A DNA stretch of 64,000 nucleotides from Kluyvera ascorbata_C (GCF_044197065.1 NZ_JBIQOI010000007.1:62001-126000); one strand, 5' to 3'; shown: positions 8,251 to 15,885, numbered from the stretch's first letter. Program-made: numbers and translations. Notes: generated from the letters alone by a model not told the origin.

Positions 8251-8259
8251 TTAATCGCA

Positions 8260-9000
8260 CTACTTAACAAGCTGTTTCGTCATATCCAGCAACTGACGCA
8301 CATCTGCCGGACGCGTATTCCCGCTCGCCTTATCAATAATCGAGCTATAGATATGGGGGATAATTTTGCTAACTCCAGCATCCAGCGCAATTTTCAGGAT
8401 TTCACCGTAGTTATCGAGGTCAATGCCGCCGGTTGGCTCCAGCCAGAAATCATGGCGCGCGCAGGCTTCCGCCACCGCGACAAACTCATCGCGATGCTTC
8501 AGGCCGCCCATCGGGAAGTATTTAATCGAGCTACCGCCCATATCTTTCAGCAGGGCAATCGCCGTTTCCAGCGGCACAATGCCGTCCGGCGCATTGCTGG
8601 ACAGCGGACCGGTGGAGATTTTGACCCTGCCGACGGTGCCGGTTGGCGACACCAGGCCGTTGACCACGGTCTCGTTCTGCCCCAGCAGCGCGCGGCTGGT
8701 GGCTACACCCGTGAAGACCTGGTTTACGTGCTGCGGCTGCACCTGACGGGAGATTTCGCTGACCATCGCCGACTGGTTCGGGTCGCCCGCGCCAAGACCA
8801 ACGGAGAGCGCGTTATCAATCAGCTTGGCGTATTCGCGCATATCGGCCACCGCGCTGGCGATGTCCGGATAGTTTTTGGAGAGCACGCCCACCAGCACAT
8901 GACCTTCTGCCGCTGCGTAAATCTCGCTGGCGTTCTGCTTGCTGCCTGCCAGAACGTTCAGGCAGACACGGTCACGGTAAAAGTTTGGGGTCAGTTTCAT
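8260..9000 (-). CDS. KDGP aldolase family protein (DgaF-like)
   Basis: A 246-residue class I aldolase similar to DgaF of Salmonella, which cleaves 2-keto-3-deoxy-6-phosphogluconate to pyruvate and glyceraldehyde-3-phosphate at the end of D-glucosaminate catabolism. The motif SIKYFPMGGLKHRDEF carries the likely Schiff-base lysine region, and EPTGGIDLDNYGEI is typical. Its ATG overlaps the stop of the PLP-lyase gene (ATGA at 8997-9000), with AGGAG inside the end of that gene, so the two are translationally coupled. The true substrate here depends on the unknown sugar acid. Confidence 0.82.
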   Translation of the reverse strand: MKLTPNFYRDRVCLNVLAGSKQNASEIYAAAEGHVLVGVLSKNYPDIASAVADMREYAKLIDNALSVGLGAGDPNQSAMVSEISRQVQPQHVNQVFTGVATSRALLGQNETVVNGLVSPTGTVGRVKISTGPLSSNAPDGIVPLETAIALLKDMGGSSIKYFPMGGLKHRDEFVAVAEACARHDFWLEPTGGIDLDNYGEILKIALDAGVSKIIPHIYSSIIDKASGNTRPADVRQLLDMTKQLVK

Positions 9001-10115
9001 GCTTTTTTCTCCTGGTTTAAGACTTCAGCAATACGACGGGAGACAATCTCCAGCTGCTGCGCATCCACGCTGCGGACATCGGCTTCGATAATGCCTTCAT
9101 TGGCCTTGTAGCCGCGGAAGTAAATGGCGTATTCGCCCTGCTTCAGTGCCGCCACCAGGTCACCGGTGTGAACGCCGGTCGCGGCTTCATCAAATTTAAT
9201 CTCGGCGCGCGCAATATCGCGGCCTGCGCTGTCCCACACCACGCGGGCGGTTACGCCGTTGAGCGTATTAAGCTGATTGATGAATGGGGTCATTTTCGCC
9301 ACCATCTCTTCGCCGCTCTCTTTGGTCGCCGTCAGGTAATGTTCAATGGCACAGGTCAGCCCAAGAATGCCCTCTTTACCCACCTTCATGGCACGGCCAA
9401 TGCCGTTCGACTGACGTTTGACCCACTCCACGTACTGGGTTTTACCGATAACCAGCCCGCTGGTTGGCCCTTCAATGGCCTTCGCGCCGCTGTAGATAAC
9501 CAGGTCCGCACCCGCGCGGTAGTAGGCCTGTAAATCTTCTTCCGCCGCTGCATCGACAATCAGCGGCAGATTGTGGCTACGCGCGACCACCGCGGCCTGC
9601 GCCACGTTGAGCATGCTTTTCTGCACGCAGTGGTGGGATTTAATGTACAGAATGGCTGCGGTACGCGGGGTAATCGCCGCGGCCAGCTGGTCGGCAGAGC
9701 ATTCGTTGGCGTAGCCCGCTTCCACCAGCTTGCCGCCGCCCAGCGCCACCATGGTGCCGACCGGCGCGCCGAAGTTAACGTTGTGGCCTTTCGGCAGCAC
9801 GATTTCGTTGTTTTCAATCGGGGTGACGTGCAGGTTTTCCAGCAGCCAGTCGCTGTCTTTTACCAGCACCGCCGCCACCGACTGCGCAATCCCGGCAGAG
9901 GCGCAGGAGACAACGGTCGCCCCTTCTACGTCCAGTAGCTTCGCGATGTAGGCACCGGTTTTATTCACCAGATCTTTCATCTCGAAGTACTGGTTCATGC
10001 CCGCCATCGCGGCTTCCACCACTTCCGGGCGCGGCGTAGAAACACCGAGGATCGTCATACGGCCGGAGGTGTTAATCACCTGTTTTAAATCATATTTCTC
10101 AAAAATCGAAGGCAT
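8997..10115 (-). CDS. PLP-dependent ammonia lyase, DgaE/SelA-like
   Basis: A 372-residue fold-type I PLP protein like DgaE, which dehydrates and deaminates 2-amino-2-deoxy-6-phosphogluconate to a 2-keto-3-deoxy acid. The PLP lysine is Lys212 in YSGAKAIEGPTSG. ATG 10115 is chosen over the in-frame GTG at 10124 because GGGAG lies eight bases before the ATG and overlaps the GTG, and because the product then begins MPSIFEKYDLKQ like known DgaE. It overlaps the preceding amidohydrolase gene by 17 bases and the aldolase gene by four. Substrate assignment is by family. Confidence 0.83.
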   Translation of the reverse strand: MPSIFEKYDLKQVINTSGRMTILGVSTPRPEVVEAAMAGMNQYFEMKDLVNKTGAYIAKLLDVEGATVVSCASAGIAQSVAAVLVKDSDWLLENLHVTPIENNEIVLPKGHNVNFGAPVGTMVALGGGKLVEAGYANECSADQLAAAITPRTAAILYIKSHHCVQKSMLNVAQAAVVARSHNLPLIVDAAAEEDLQAYYRAGADLVIYSGAKAIEGPTSGLVIGKTQYVEWVKRQSNGIGRAMKVGKEGILGLTCAIEHYLTATKESGEEMVAKMTPFINQLNTLNGVTARVVWDSAGRDIARAEIKFDEAATGVHTGDLVAALKQGEYAIYFRGYKANEGIIEADVRSVDAQQLEIVSRRIAEVLNQEKKA

Positions 10116-11232
10116 TTTCCGCACTCCCTTGTTCGGTCAGATAGCCCTTGCCCGCACGAATCGCGGCAAGCGGCAGCAAAATCTTGTCAGCCTGAAGGCT
10201 CTCTTTTTCCGCATCCACCAGCACCGTTGGCGTCTGGGCAACGGTAAACAGCGTCAGGTCGGCGTCATACCCCACCGCCAGTTGCCCTTTACGGCTCAGG
10301 CGCAGGCCGTCGGCGGCATGGGCGGTGACGCAGTCAATGACCTGCGGCAGCGACATGCCGATGGCGAGAAACTTCGACATCACCAGCGCCAGCGAGCGTA
10401 CCGGGCCGTCAATGCGGTTACGGCAGTAAATATCGGAGCTGATGGTGTGCGGCAGAATGCCCATCGCAATCGCCCGGCGGGCCACTTCAAAGCTGAAGCT
10501 GGCGGTGCCGTGGCCGACGTCGAGACGCACGCCGCGCTTTAAGGCGCGCACGATGGAGCCACGCAGTTCGCCTTCCGGCGTCAGAATACGGTTCGGTTTA
10601 CCGTTGTAGCAGTGGGTGATGATGTCGCCGGAACTCAGCAGTTCAGCGATTTCATCGAGGTTTGGCGGGTTGTTGCCAATGTGCACCATCAGCGGCAGGT
10701 CGCCATTTTCTTTCTGGATGGCTTTGCCGCGCTCCAGCGGCGTAATGCCGTTTTCGCCGACTACGCTGCTGCTCATGCGCGCTTTCAGGCCGACGATAAA
10801 ATCCGGGTGGCGCGCTACCGCCTGCTTCACCGCTTCCGCATCGATATTGGCCATATTGGCCAGTTCGTTCTGGGCAATCAGCCCGACGCGGGAGATATTG
10901 AGCAGCGCATACACCTCGGTCGCGGCTTTGCGGGTCAACTGGTAGAAATCATCCACATCATCGGCACCGGTACTGCCAGCATCAATCACGGTGGTCACGC
11001 CGGTGGCGATACCGACGCTGTCCGGTTCGTCGTGGTAAATCGGTGAGTTCGGGTAGCAGTGGACGTGGGAGTCAATCCAGCCAGCGCTGGCGTAGTATTT
11101 GCCGTCAAGGTCGATGGTTTTCAGGGCAGGCGCGCTAATCTCGCCCAGCGCCGCGATTGAACCGTCCTTGATGGCGATATCAGTCAGGGTATCGTCGACG
11201 AGGCGCGCACGGCGCAGGAGTAAATCAAACAT
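10099..11232 (-). CDS. Amidohydrolase/deacetylase family metallohydrolase
   Basis: A 377-residue amidohydrolase-superfamily enzyme. The first metal motif HxH is in GWIDSHVHCYP; the likely carboxylated lysine is in FIVGLKARMS; later metal ligands are in LMVHIGNNPP, DIITHCYNG and DVGHGTASF. Relatives annotated as amidohydrolase/deacetylase sit beside SelA/DgaE-like lyases in many bacteria. The likely job is removing an N-acyl group from an amino-sugar acid before the lyase acts, which is inferred from position. AGGAG six bases before the ATG sets the start. A REP element separates it from the DUF4310 gene upstream. Confidence 0.78.
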   Translation of the reverse strand: MFDLLLRRARLVDDTLTDIAIKDGSIAALGEISAPALKTIDLDGKYYASAGWIDSHVHCYPNSPIYHDEPDSVGIATGVTTVIDAGSTGADDVDDFYQLTRKAATEVYALLNISRVGLIAQNELANMANIDAEAVKQAVARHPDFIVGLKARMSSSVVGENGITPLERGKAIQKENGDLPLMVHIGNNPPNLDEIAELLSSGDIITHCYNGKPNRILTPEGELRGSIVRALKRGVRLDVGHGTASFSFEVARRAIAMGILPHTISSDIYCRNRIDGPVRSLALVMSKFLAIGMSLPQVIDCVTAHAADGLRLSRKGQLAVGYDADLTLFTVAQTPTVLVDAEKESLQADKILLPLAAIRAGKGYLTEQGSAENAFDF

Positions 11233-11259
11233 ATCTCTCTCCTGTTGGAATGGGGGCGT

Positions 11260-11327
11260 GTAGGCCTGATAAGCGCAGCGCCATCAGGCGGCGTTGCCGG
11301 ATGGCGGCTACGCCTTATCCGGCCTAC
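11260..11327. repeat. REP/BIME element
   Basis: GTAGGCCTGATAAGCGCAGC-GCCATCAGGC followed by GCCGGATGGCGGCTACGCC-TTATCCGGCCTAC: two convergent REP palindromes in the gap between the DUF4310 and amidohydrolase genes. Its location inside one operon suggests control of differential expression or mRNA stability. Confidence 0.85.
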
Positions 11328-11339
11328 AACGAAACGCTA

Positions 11340-11984
11340 TCAACTAATAGCCACCGGGAAGATAGAGCCCAGCAGCATCGCACCCAGAATGGCGCCGCCG
11401 GTAATCGGCTTCTGCCAGACATAGAAAATCAGCGCGCCAATCAGTGAGCCCACACCGATGGGAATCGAAGCGGTCATGGCGCTGAGGATAATCAACGGGC
11501 CGAGGAAGCGACCGGAGGCGTTACCCGCGCCCATCATCACGTCGGCCCCGTAGGTGGAATCGCTCTGATTGATGGTGAACTTACGCGCCAGGATGATGAT
11601 GTAGCCAATCGCCAGACCAATCACCAGCCCGGTAATCAGGGAGGCGATAAAGTTGGTCACCGGGAACATGATGCCCGCCCCCAGCAGCAGCGCTGGAACC
11701 CCCAGGCCAACCCCGGTCTGGATAGCACCGCCGATGTCGAGTATCCCCACCAGCGAACCTTCGATGATACGGGCGAACAGGAAGCTCGCGCCGAACGCGG
11801 CAACGGCGCCGTAAGCCCCGGTATCAATCCCGGCTTTCAGCATCGCCACGAAAGCCACTTCGTTAAAGGCGCCGATGCCGTAGAGGTAGTACATATGCGT
11901 CCCGGCGAACACGCCGGAGGAGAGCAGGCCAACGAAGATCGGGAACGACCAGTCGGCATACCAAAAACCTTTATTTTGTTCCAT
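11340..11984 (-). CDS. DUF4310-family membrane protein
   Basis: A 214-residue very hydrophobic protein with about six membrane segments, for example FPIFVGLLSSGVFAGTHMYY (15-34), ITGLVIGLAIGYIIILA and SIPIGVGSLIGALIFYV, and glycine-rich turns such as GGAIQTGVGLGVPALLLG. I recognise it as the family called DUF4310, which travels with DUF4311, DUF4312 and SFCGS genes. Together with DUF4311 it plausibly forms the permease of this operon, because no other transporter is present. GGGAG precedes the ATG and the gene starts 12 bases after DUF4311. Function is unproved. Confidence 0.75.
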   Translation of the reverse strand: MEQNKGFWYADWSFPIFVGLLSSGVFAGTHMYYLYGIGAFNEVAFVAMLKAGIDTGAYGAVAAFGASFLFARIIEGSLVGILDIGGAIQTGVGLGVPALLLGAGIMFPVTNFIASLITGLVIGLAIGYIIILARKFTINQSDSTYGADVMMGAGNASGRFLGPLIILSAMTASIPIGVGSLIGALIFYVWQKPITGGAILGAMLLGSIFPVAIS

Positions 11985-11996
11985 GTCAGGCTCCCG

Positions 11997-12773
11997 TTAT
12001 TTGCCGCTGATTGAGCTGTGGATCAGATCCAGCCAGTTCGGTACGGTCAGGTGGAAGGATTCAATCATCTTCATGTCGAAGCCGCGGAAGAAGGCGCTCA
12101 GGACGAATAGCGCAACGATAGCGCCCATCATCACTTTAGTGACGCGATGCCAGCCGCTCTCTTCAACGCCCTTACCAATCAGAATACCCAGCACCAGGCC
12201 CGGTACGGCGTTACCCATAATCAGCTGCGCTGCGCCGCCGAAGATGGTGGCCCAGAAGCCTGATTTCTTACCGGCATCAATCGCCGCCAGCCAGAAGATA
12301 ACCGGCATCACGGTGTTCACCAGCAGATTGGCCGCCGGAACCAGCACCTTAACGGCGGTCACCTGCAGCGCCTGCGGTACGGAAGAGGCCGTCAGGTTAA
12401 GGAAGGCCACCACAATCATGCCGATAATGCCGCAGGCAATCGCCATTTTGCGTGGGTCATGCAGCGTCTCGCCGACGTTGCGATTTTTCACCATCAGTGC
12501 CGCCGCGCCCCAGTTCGGGATAATGCGGTGGTCAACATCCTGGGTGAAGGAACCTGCTGCGACGGAAGAAGCCCAAGCGTTAAAGAAGAAGCCGAGGCCA
12601 AAGGAGAAGTGGGAAGCCGGATCGCCTTCACAGGAGTTCAGCTCGCCCAACGTACGAAACGCCCCCATCCCCTGCGTGGTGGGCGCGTGAAACATGCGTG
12701 CCGCTCCGGCGCCCACGCCGACGCCAACCAGGCCGCCGATAATGAGCGATTTTATTAAAATTATCAGGAACAT
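11997..12773 (-). CDS. DUF4311-family membrane protein
   Basis: A 258-residue protein with five to six membrane segments (residues 3-25; about 112-135 in IACGIIGMIVVAFLNLTA; further ones in LLVNTVMPVIFWLAA and AVPGLVLGILIGKGV; last at VMMGAIVALFVLSAFF). Conserved-looking polar stretches include ELNSCEGDPASHFSFGLGFFFNAW. It is the partner of DUF4310, with the gene order membrane pair after small soluble proteins recalling EIIC-EIID arrangements of mannose-type PTS permeases, though no sequence match to those is visible by eye. AAAGGGT lies upstream of the ATG. Confidence 0.75.
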   Translation of the reverse strand: MFLIILIKSLIIGGLVGVGVGAGAARMFHAPTTQGMGAFRTLGELNSCEGDPASHFSFGLGFFFNAWASSVAAGSFTQDVDHRIIPNWGAAALMVKNRNVGETLHDPRKMAIACGIIGMIVVAFLNLTASSVPQALQVTAVKVLVPAANLLVNTVMPVIFWLAAIDAGKKSGFWATIFGGAAQLIMGNAVPGLVLGILIGKGVEESGWHRVTKVMMGAIVALFVLSAFFRGFDMKMIESFHLTVPNWLDLIHSSISGK

Positions 12774-12794
12774 AGTCTGACCCTTTGGTGAAAA

Positions 12795-13094
12795 TCAGGT
12801 GTGCGTGACGAAATCCACTTTATCGATATCAATGGCGGTCACGTTGACGGTCACGTCCAGCTCCACGCTGTACGCTCGTCGTTCACGGCGTAAAAAGAAG
12901 AATAAGAACGCCTCTTTTCGTACCGCTTCGCGCGCATGAACAACCTGCACATCCTGTGGCTCAATACGCAGTAAGATGCGCGATGATGTTTTCATCACCG
13001 CTGCCTGCACGTGGTTCAGGGCATCGGCGAACGCCCGTGTTTTGCTCTCGCCTTTGCCCGTGACCCTCACCGTGGTGGTGAATTGCTCTTTCAT
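12795..13094 (-). CDS. DUF4312-family small protein
   Basis: A 99-residue soluble, basic protein: MKEQFTTTVRVTGKGESKTRAF, then a helix and a C-terminal strand pattern ending DKVDFVTHT. The in-frame TTG at 13100 overlaps the SFCGS stop, but ATG 13094, two bases after that stop, is the better start and would be translated by coupling. It contains RREALFLF-like basic stretch (FLFFFLRRERRAYS). Its role is unknown; its fixed place between SFCGS and the membrane pair suggests a subunit of the same complex. Confidence 0.72.
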   Translation of the reverse strand: MKEQFTTTVRVTGKGESKTRAFADALNHVQAAVMKTSSRILLRIEPQDVQVVHAREAVRKEAFLFFFLRRERRAYSVELDVTVNVTAIDIDKVDFVTHT

Positions 13095-13096
13095 AC

Positions 13097-13459
13097 TCAA
13101 GCGCCGTACTTCTTCTTCCAGGCCTCTACCAGGCGTTCACCCAGCTCTTCTTTGTCCATAAAGCCGAAGCCCAGCACGTTGCAGCCTTCGTTGATGGCGG
13201 TAACGCCCTCTTCCACCGAACGCATGCCGTATTTCGCTTTGTAGCCATATTTGGTCTGCGCGGTGATAGCACCCGCACCGCCGCTGCCGCAGAAGGAGAT
13301 ACCGAAGGTCGCGTTCTCAGCCTTCATCATGTCGCCCAGCTTCATGTCGGCGGCGACGCCCGGTACCACAACTGCACGAGCACCGGCTTTTTCCGCGCCA
13401 GCGGCAACTTTTTGTCCTTTACCCAGGCGGTCGCCAATTACTACGGTGATCTGTTCCAT
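13097..13459 (-). CDS. SFCGS-family glycine-rich protein, possibly EIIB-like
   Basis: A 120-residue protein named for the motif SFCGSGGAGAI (Cys near residue 75). It opens with a beta strand and loop (ITVVIGDRLGKGQKVAAGAEKAGARAVVVPG), an alternating beta/alpha layout that resembles small nucleotide-free Rossmann-like or EIIB-type domains. A single conserved cysteine in a glycine-rich loop would fit a phospho-cysteine carrier, but this is inference. AAGGAG seven bases before the ATG gives a firm start. It is the second gene of the operon. Confidence 0.75.
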   Translation of the reverse strand: MEQITVVIGDRLGKGQKVAAGAEKAGARAVVVPGVAADMKLGDMMKAENATFGISFCGSGGAGAITAQTKYGYKAKYGMRSVEEGVTAINEGCNVLGFGFMDKEELGERLVEAWKKKYGA

Positions 13460-13469
13460 TTGTTGCTCC

Positions 13470-13808
13470 TTACAGGTTGTCTTTTGCTACTTCGAAGTGA
13501 ACGGACAGCAGCCAGGCCTCTTCATCAGGCAGGTTGCCAAAATCCGCGACCACTTCGCGGGCAAGCATCATTGAATCGTCAGAAATTTCTTCAAACAGGC
13601 TTTCATCCACTTCCGGCAGCGGCTCGCCGCTGATGGACCGGTGGGCCATGGCCCGCACGTGGGAGGTCAGCATTTGCTCCTGCACGTCGTTAGGGGTGAT
13701 ACCGCGGCGGCGTAACAGTGCGAACACCTGCTGCAACATCTTGTCGGCCAACCGTTCGGTCTGTAGCGCCTGCTCCCCTGCGTCGTGTATTACCGCTCCG
13801 TTATTCAC
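13470..13808 (-). CDS. Stand-alone PRD-domain protein
   Basis: A 112-residue protein made of one PTS regulation domain: LADKMLQQVFALLRRRGI, then SHVRAMAHRS and a C-terminal LLSVHFEVAKD carrying the histidines typical of PRDs. There is no DNA- or RNA-binding part. The start is taken as GTG 13808 (product V-NNGAVIHDAGEQ); the longer open frame to 13976 runs through a palindrome-rich promoter region and is not protein-like. The RBS is poor (GGGG about eight bases upstream), so the start is less sure than the gene. It is first in the operon and may sense PTS phosphorylation for the downstream membrane complex. Confidence 0.65.
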   Translation of the reverse strand: MNNGAVIHDAGEQALQTERLADKMLQQVFALLRRRGITPNDVQEQMLTSHVRAMAHRSISGEPLPEVDESLFEEISDDSMMLAREVVADFGNLPDEEAWLLSVHFEVAKDNL

Positions 13809-13877
13809 TCGTGTTACCCCGCTAATGTCTCTGGGGATAAACCTAACGCCGGGGGATGGGAGTTTGTAGCGAGTTGT

Positions 13878-13897
13878 TTTCCACTTCGAAGTGGAAA
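13878..13897. promoter_or_regulatory. 20-bp perfect palindrome, likely operator of the 13808-5047 operon
   Basis: TTTCCACTTCGAAGTGGAAA reads identically on both strands. It lies about 70 bp upstream of the first gene of the operon. The half-site pattern TT-n2-CAC/GTG-n2-AA at 20 bp resembles the MtlR operator pattern of Bacillus as I remember it, which would suit the MtlR-like activator at 5047-6957. Binding is inferred. Confidence 0.65.
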
Positions 13898-13910
13898 GGT
13901 AGACGGCTTG

Positions 13911-13926
13911 AGTGATCGGATTCACA
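13911..13926. promoter_or_regulatory. CRP-like site
   Basis: AGTGATCGGATTCACA contains GTGA-N6-TCAC with a complete core. It lies next to the 20-bp palindrome on the upstream side of the operon, fitting catabolite control of sugar-acid use. Confidence 0.5.
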
Positions 13927-13973
13927 CATTCATCACGAAAATAACGATTTCGATATATTCGCGTGATGAATGT
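13926..13973. promoter_or_regulatory. 12-bp inverted repeat with a second CRP-like core
   Basis: ACATTCATCACG (13926-13937) and CGTGATGAATGT (13962-13973) are exact inverted copies separated by 24 bp. The right arm extends into CGTGATGAATGTCACG (13962-13977), a second GTGA-N6-TCAC core, centred 51 bp from the CRP-like site at 13911. The arms may be looping or paired activator sites for the operon. Confidence 0.5.
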
Positions 13974-14063
13974 CACGTCTGGGGAGAAAGGTCATTGGAA
14001 AGGCGAATGGTAAAACGAAGGTAAAAAGTGTGATATCGGTGGAGTTTTCGGGGGGAGAAAGAC

Positions 14064-14087
14064 GGAAGGCGTCAGGCGACACCTTCC
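14064..14087 (-). terminator. cybC terminator candidate
   Basis: GGAAGG-c-GTC AGGC GAC-a-CCTTCC forms a nine-pair stem with one mismatch, 10 bases after the cybC stop on the minus strand, followed there by GTCTTTCTCC. It is a moderate intrinsic terminator candidate. Confidence 0.5.
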
Positions 14088-14097
14088 GGAGATAGGA

Positions 14098-14484
14098 TTA
14101 GCGGAACTTCTTGTGGTTCTCGTTGCGGGTAGTTTTGAAATCTTCCGCAGCGGCCTGGGCTTCTTTCACTTTGCCCTCGTTCGCCAGCTTCAGCGCACCG
14201 TCAATCTGACCAATCAGCGTATCCATACCATGACGATAGTCTTTCATTTCTGCGCTGTCAGCCGCTTTGCCTTCCAGCTTCGGCGGGGTCTCTTTTTTGG
14301 CGTCTTCCGCCGCGGTACGCATTTTCGTCAGCGCCGCTTTCAGCTCACCCGCATCGGAGGTCTTCTGCACCACCTGCAGATTTTCCGCCAGAGTGTCCAT
14401 ATCTTCGCCCAGATCGGCGAAGGCAGAAGCCGAACCCAGCGCCAGCGCGGAGACCGCCAGCATCGCAACCAGTTTTTTACGCAT
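14098..14484 (-). CDS. cybC: Cytochrome b562
   Basis: Periplasmic four-helix-bundle haem protein of 128 residues; the first 22 are a signal peptide (MRKKLVAMLAVSALALGSASAF) and the mature protein starts ADLGEDM. The haem ligands are Met29 and His124, which are Met7 and His102 of the mature form, as in the E. coli protein. There is no CxxCH motif, so haem is bound non-covalently as in classical b562. AAGGAAG precedes the ATG. The gene is intact here. Its redox partner is not known from context. Confidence 0.94.
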   Translation of the reverse strand: MRKKLVAMLAVSALALGSASAFADLGEDMDTLAENLQVVQKTSDAGELKAALTKMRTAAEDAKKETPPKLEGKAADSAEMKDYRHGMDTLIGQIDGALKLANEGKVKEAQAAAEDFKTTRNENHKKFR

Positions 14485-14544
14485 TGCTCACTTCCTTTTT
14501 ATTATTTAAGCGAACGGGCGCAGCAGGATGCGCCCAATACGTGA

Positions 14545-15885
14545 TTACTGTCCGGCGATTTTCATCTCCGGAAGCAGTACGGAACCACATTGAATGTTAC
14601 TGCGTGTCTCAATATCGTCGGCGATGGTGACCATATTGCGCCACATGTCTTTCAGGTTGCCAGCGATGGTGATTTCACTCACCGGATATTGAATTTCGCC
14701 GTTCTCAACCCAGAAGCCGGATGCACCGCGAGAGTAATCGCCGGTGATGCCGCTAACACCCTGCCCCATCAGTTCTGTCACGACAAGACCCGTGCCCATC
14801 TCTTTAAGCAACTTTTCAAAACTCAGGCCGCGACCGGCAATACGCCAGTTGTGAATGCCGCCCGCGTGACCGGTGCTCTTCAGGCCCAGCTTACGCGCGG
14901 AGTAGTTGGTCAGCAGCCACTGGGTCAGCACGCCGTCTTTAATGATGTCGCGACGTTCGGTGCGCACGCCTTCGCCGTCAAACGGCGTAGACGCCAGCCC
15001 TTTCAGCAGATGCGGATGCTCTTCAATGGTCAGCCATTCAGGCAGAATTTGCTTGCCGAGAGAGTCCAGCAGGAAGGTGGATTTACGGTACACCGAACCA
15101 CCGGCAATCGCGCCCACCAGGTGGCCAAACAGCCCGGTCGCCACTTCATTCGCGAAAATCACCGGCGCTTTCATGGTAGAGAGCTTACGCGGCTCCAGGC
15201 GAGACAGGGTGCGACGCGCACACTCTTCACCGACCCACTCAGGGGATTTCAGATCGCCCAGCGCGCGGCCAATGGTATAGGCGTAGTCACGCTCCATGTC
15301 ACCGTTCACTTCGGCAATCACGCAGCTGGACAGGGAATGACGGGTAGAGCAGTAGCTTTGCAGCATGCCGTGGCTGTTGCCGAAGACTTTAATGCCGTAA
15401 TGGCTGTTGAAGCTGCCGCCTTCGGTGTTGGTAATGCGTTTGTCAGCCTTCAGGGAAGCCTGCTCGGCGCGGGCCGCCATTTCGATGGCTTCATCCGGGG
15501 AGACTTCCGCCGGGTGGAACAGGTCAAGATCCGGGGCGTCAAAGGCCAGCAGCTCTTTGTCTGCCACGCCAGCACACGGGTCCGGCGAGGTGTAGCGCGC
15601 AATGTCTAACGCCGCCTGTACGGTACGGGCGATCGCATCCGGGCTCAGGTCGGTGGACGATGCGCTGCCTTTGCGGTTCTGGTGATACACGGTGATCCCC
15701 AGCGCCCCGTCGCTATTAAATTCGACGTTTTCGACTTCACCATAACGGGTGCTTACGCCGATACCGGTGGTCTTGCTGACCGCCACTTCCGCGCCGTCTG
15801 ATTGACTGGCTGCCAGTTCCAGCGCCATAGAGACCGCTTTTTCCAGCGCAATACGTTGTTGTGCAACTTGTGTGATCACTTTCAT
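14545..15885 (-). CDS. pmbA: Metalloprotease-like TldE/PmbA subunit
   Basis: A 446-residue cytoplasmic protein that pairs with TldD to form the protease that matures microcin B17 leader peptides and degrades the CcdA antitoxin. TldE itself is the non-metal-binding partner. Long stretches equal E. coli PmbA (for example GEVENVEFNSDGALGITVY). The start is ATG 15885: the E. coli protein begins four codons earlier (MALA), but here the corresponding upstream ATG runs into an in-frame TAG (ATG GCT TAG ACG ATG), so the shorter form is certain. Divergent from yjgA. Confidence 0.95.
   Translation of the reverse strand: MKVITQVAQQRIALEKAVSMALELAASQSDGAEVAVSKTTGIGVSTRYGEVENVEFNSDGALGITVYHQNRKGSASSTDLSPDAIARTVQAALDIARYTSPDPCAGVADKELLAFDAPDLDLFHPAEVSPDEAIEMAARAEQASLKADKRITNTEGGSFNSHYGIKVFGNSHGMLQSYCSTRHSLSSCVIAEVNGDMERDYAYTIGRALGDLKSPEWVGEECARRTLSRLEPRKLSTMKAPVIFANEVATGLFGHLVGAIAGGSVYRKSTFLLDSLGKQILPEWLTIEEHPHLLKGLASTPFDGEGVRTERRDIIKDGVLTQWLLTNYSARKLGLKSTGHAGGIHNWRIAGRGLSFEKLLKEMGTGLVVTELMGQGVSGITGDYSRGASGFWVENGEIQYPVSEITIAGNLKDMWRNMVTIADDIETRSNIQCGSVLLPEMKIAGQ

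Noticed and set aside
13809..13976. N-terminal extension of the PRD-domain gene
   Set aside because: The extension would translate through the palindrome and CRP-like sites and has no RBS; residues look random compared with the PRD that follows.
14590..15609. 339-residue open frame antisense to pmbA
   Set aside because: Shadow of pmbA with unusual basic composition and no RBS.
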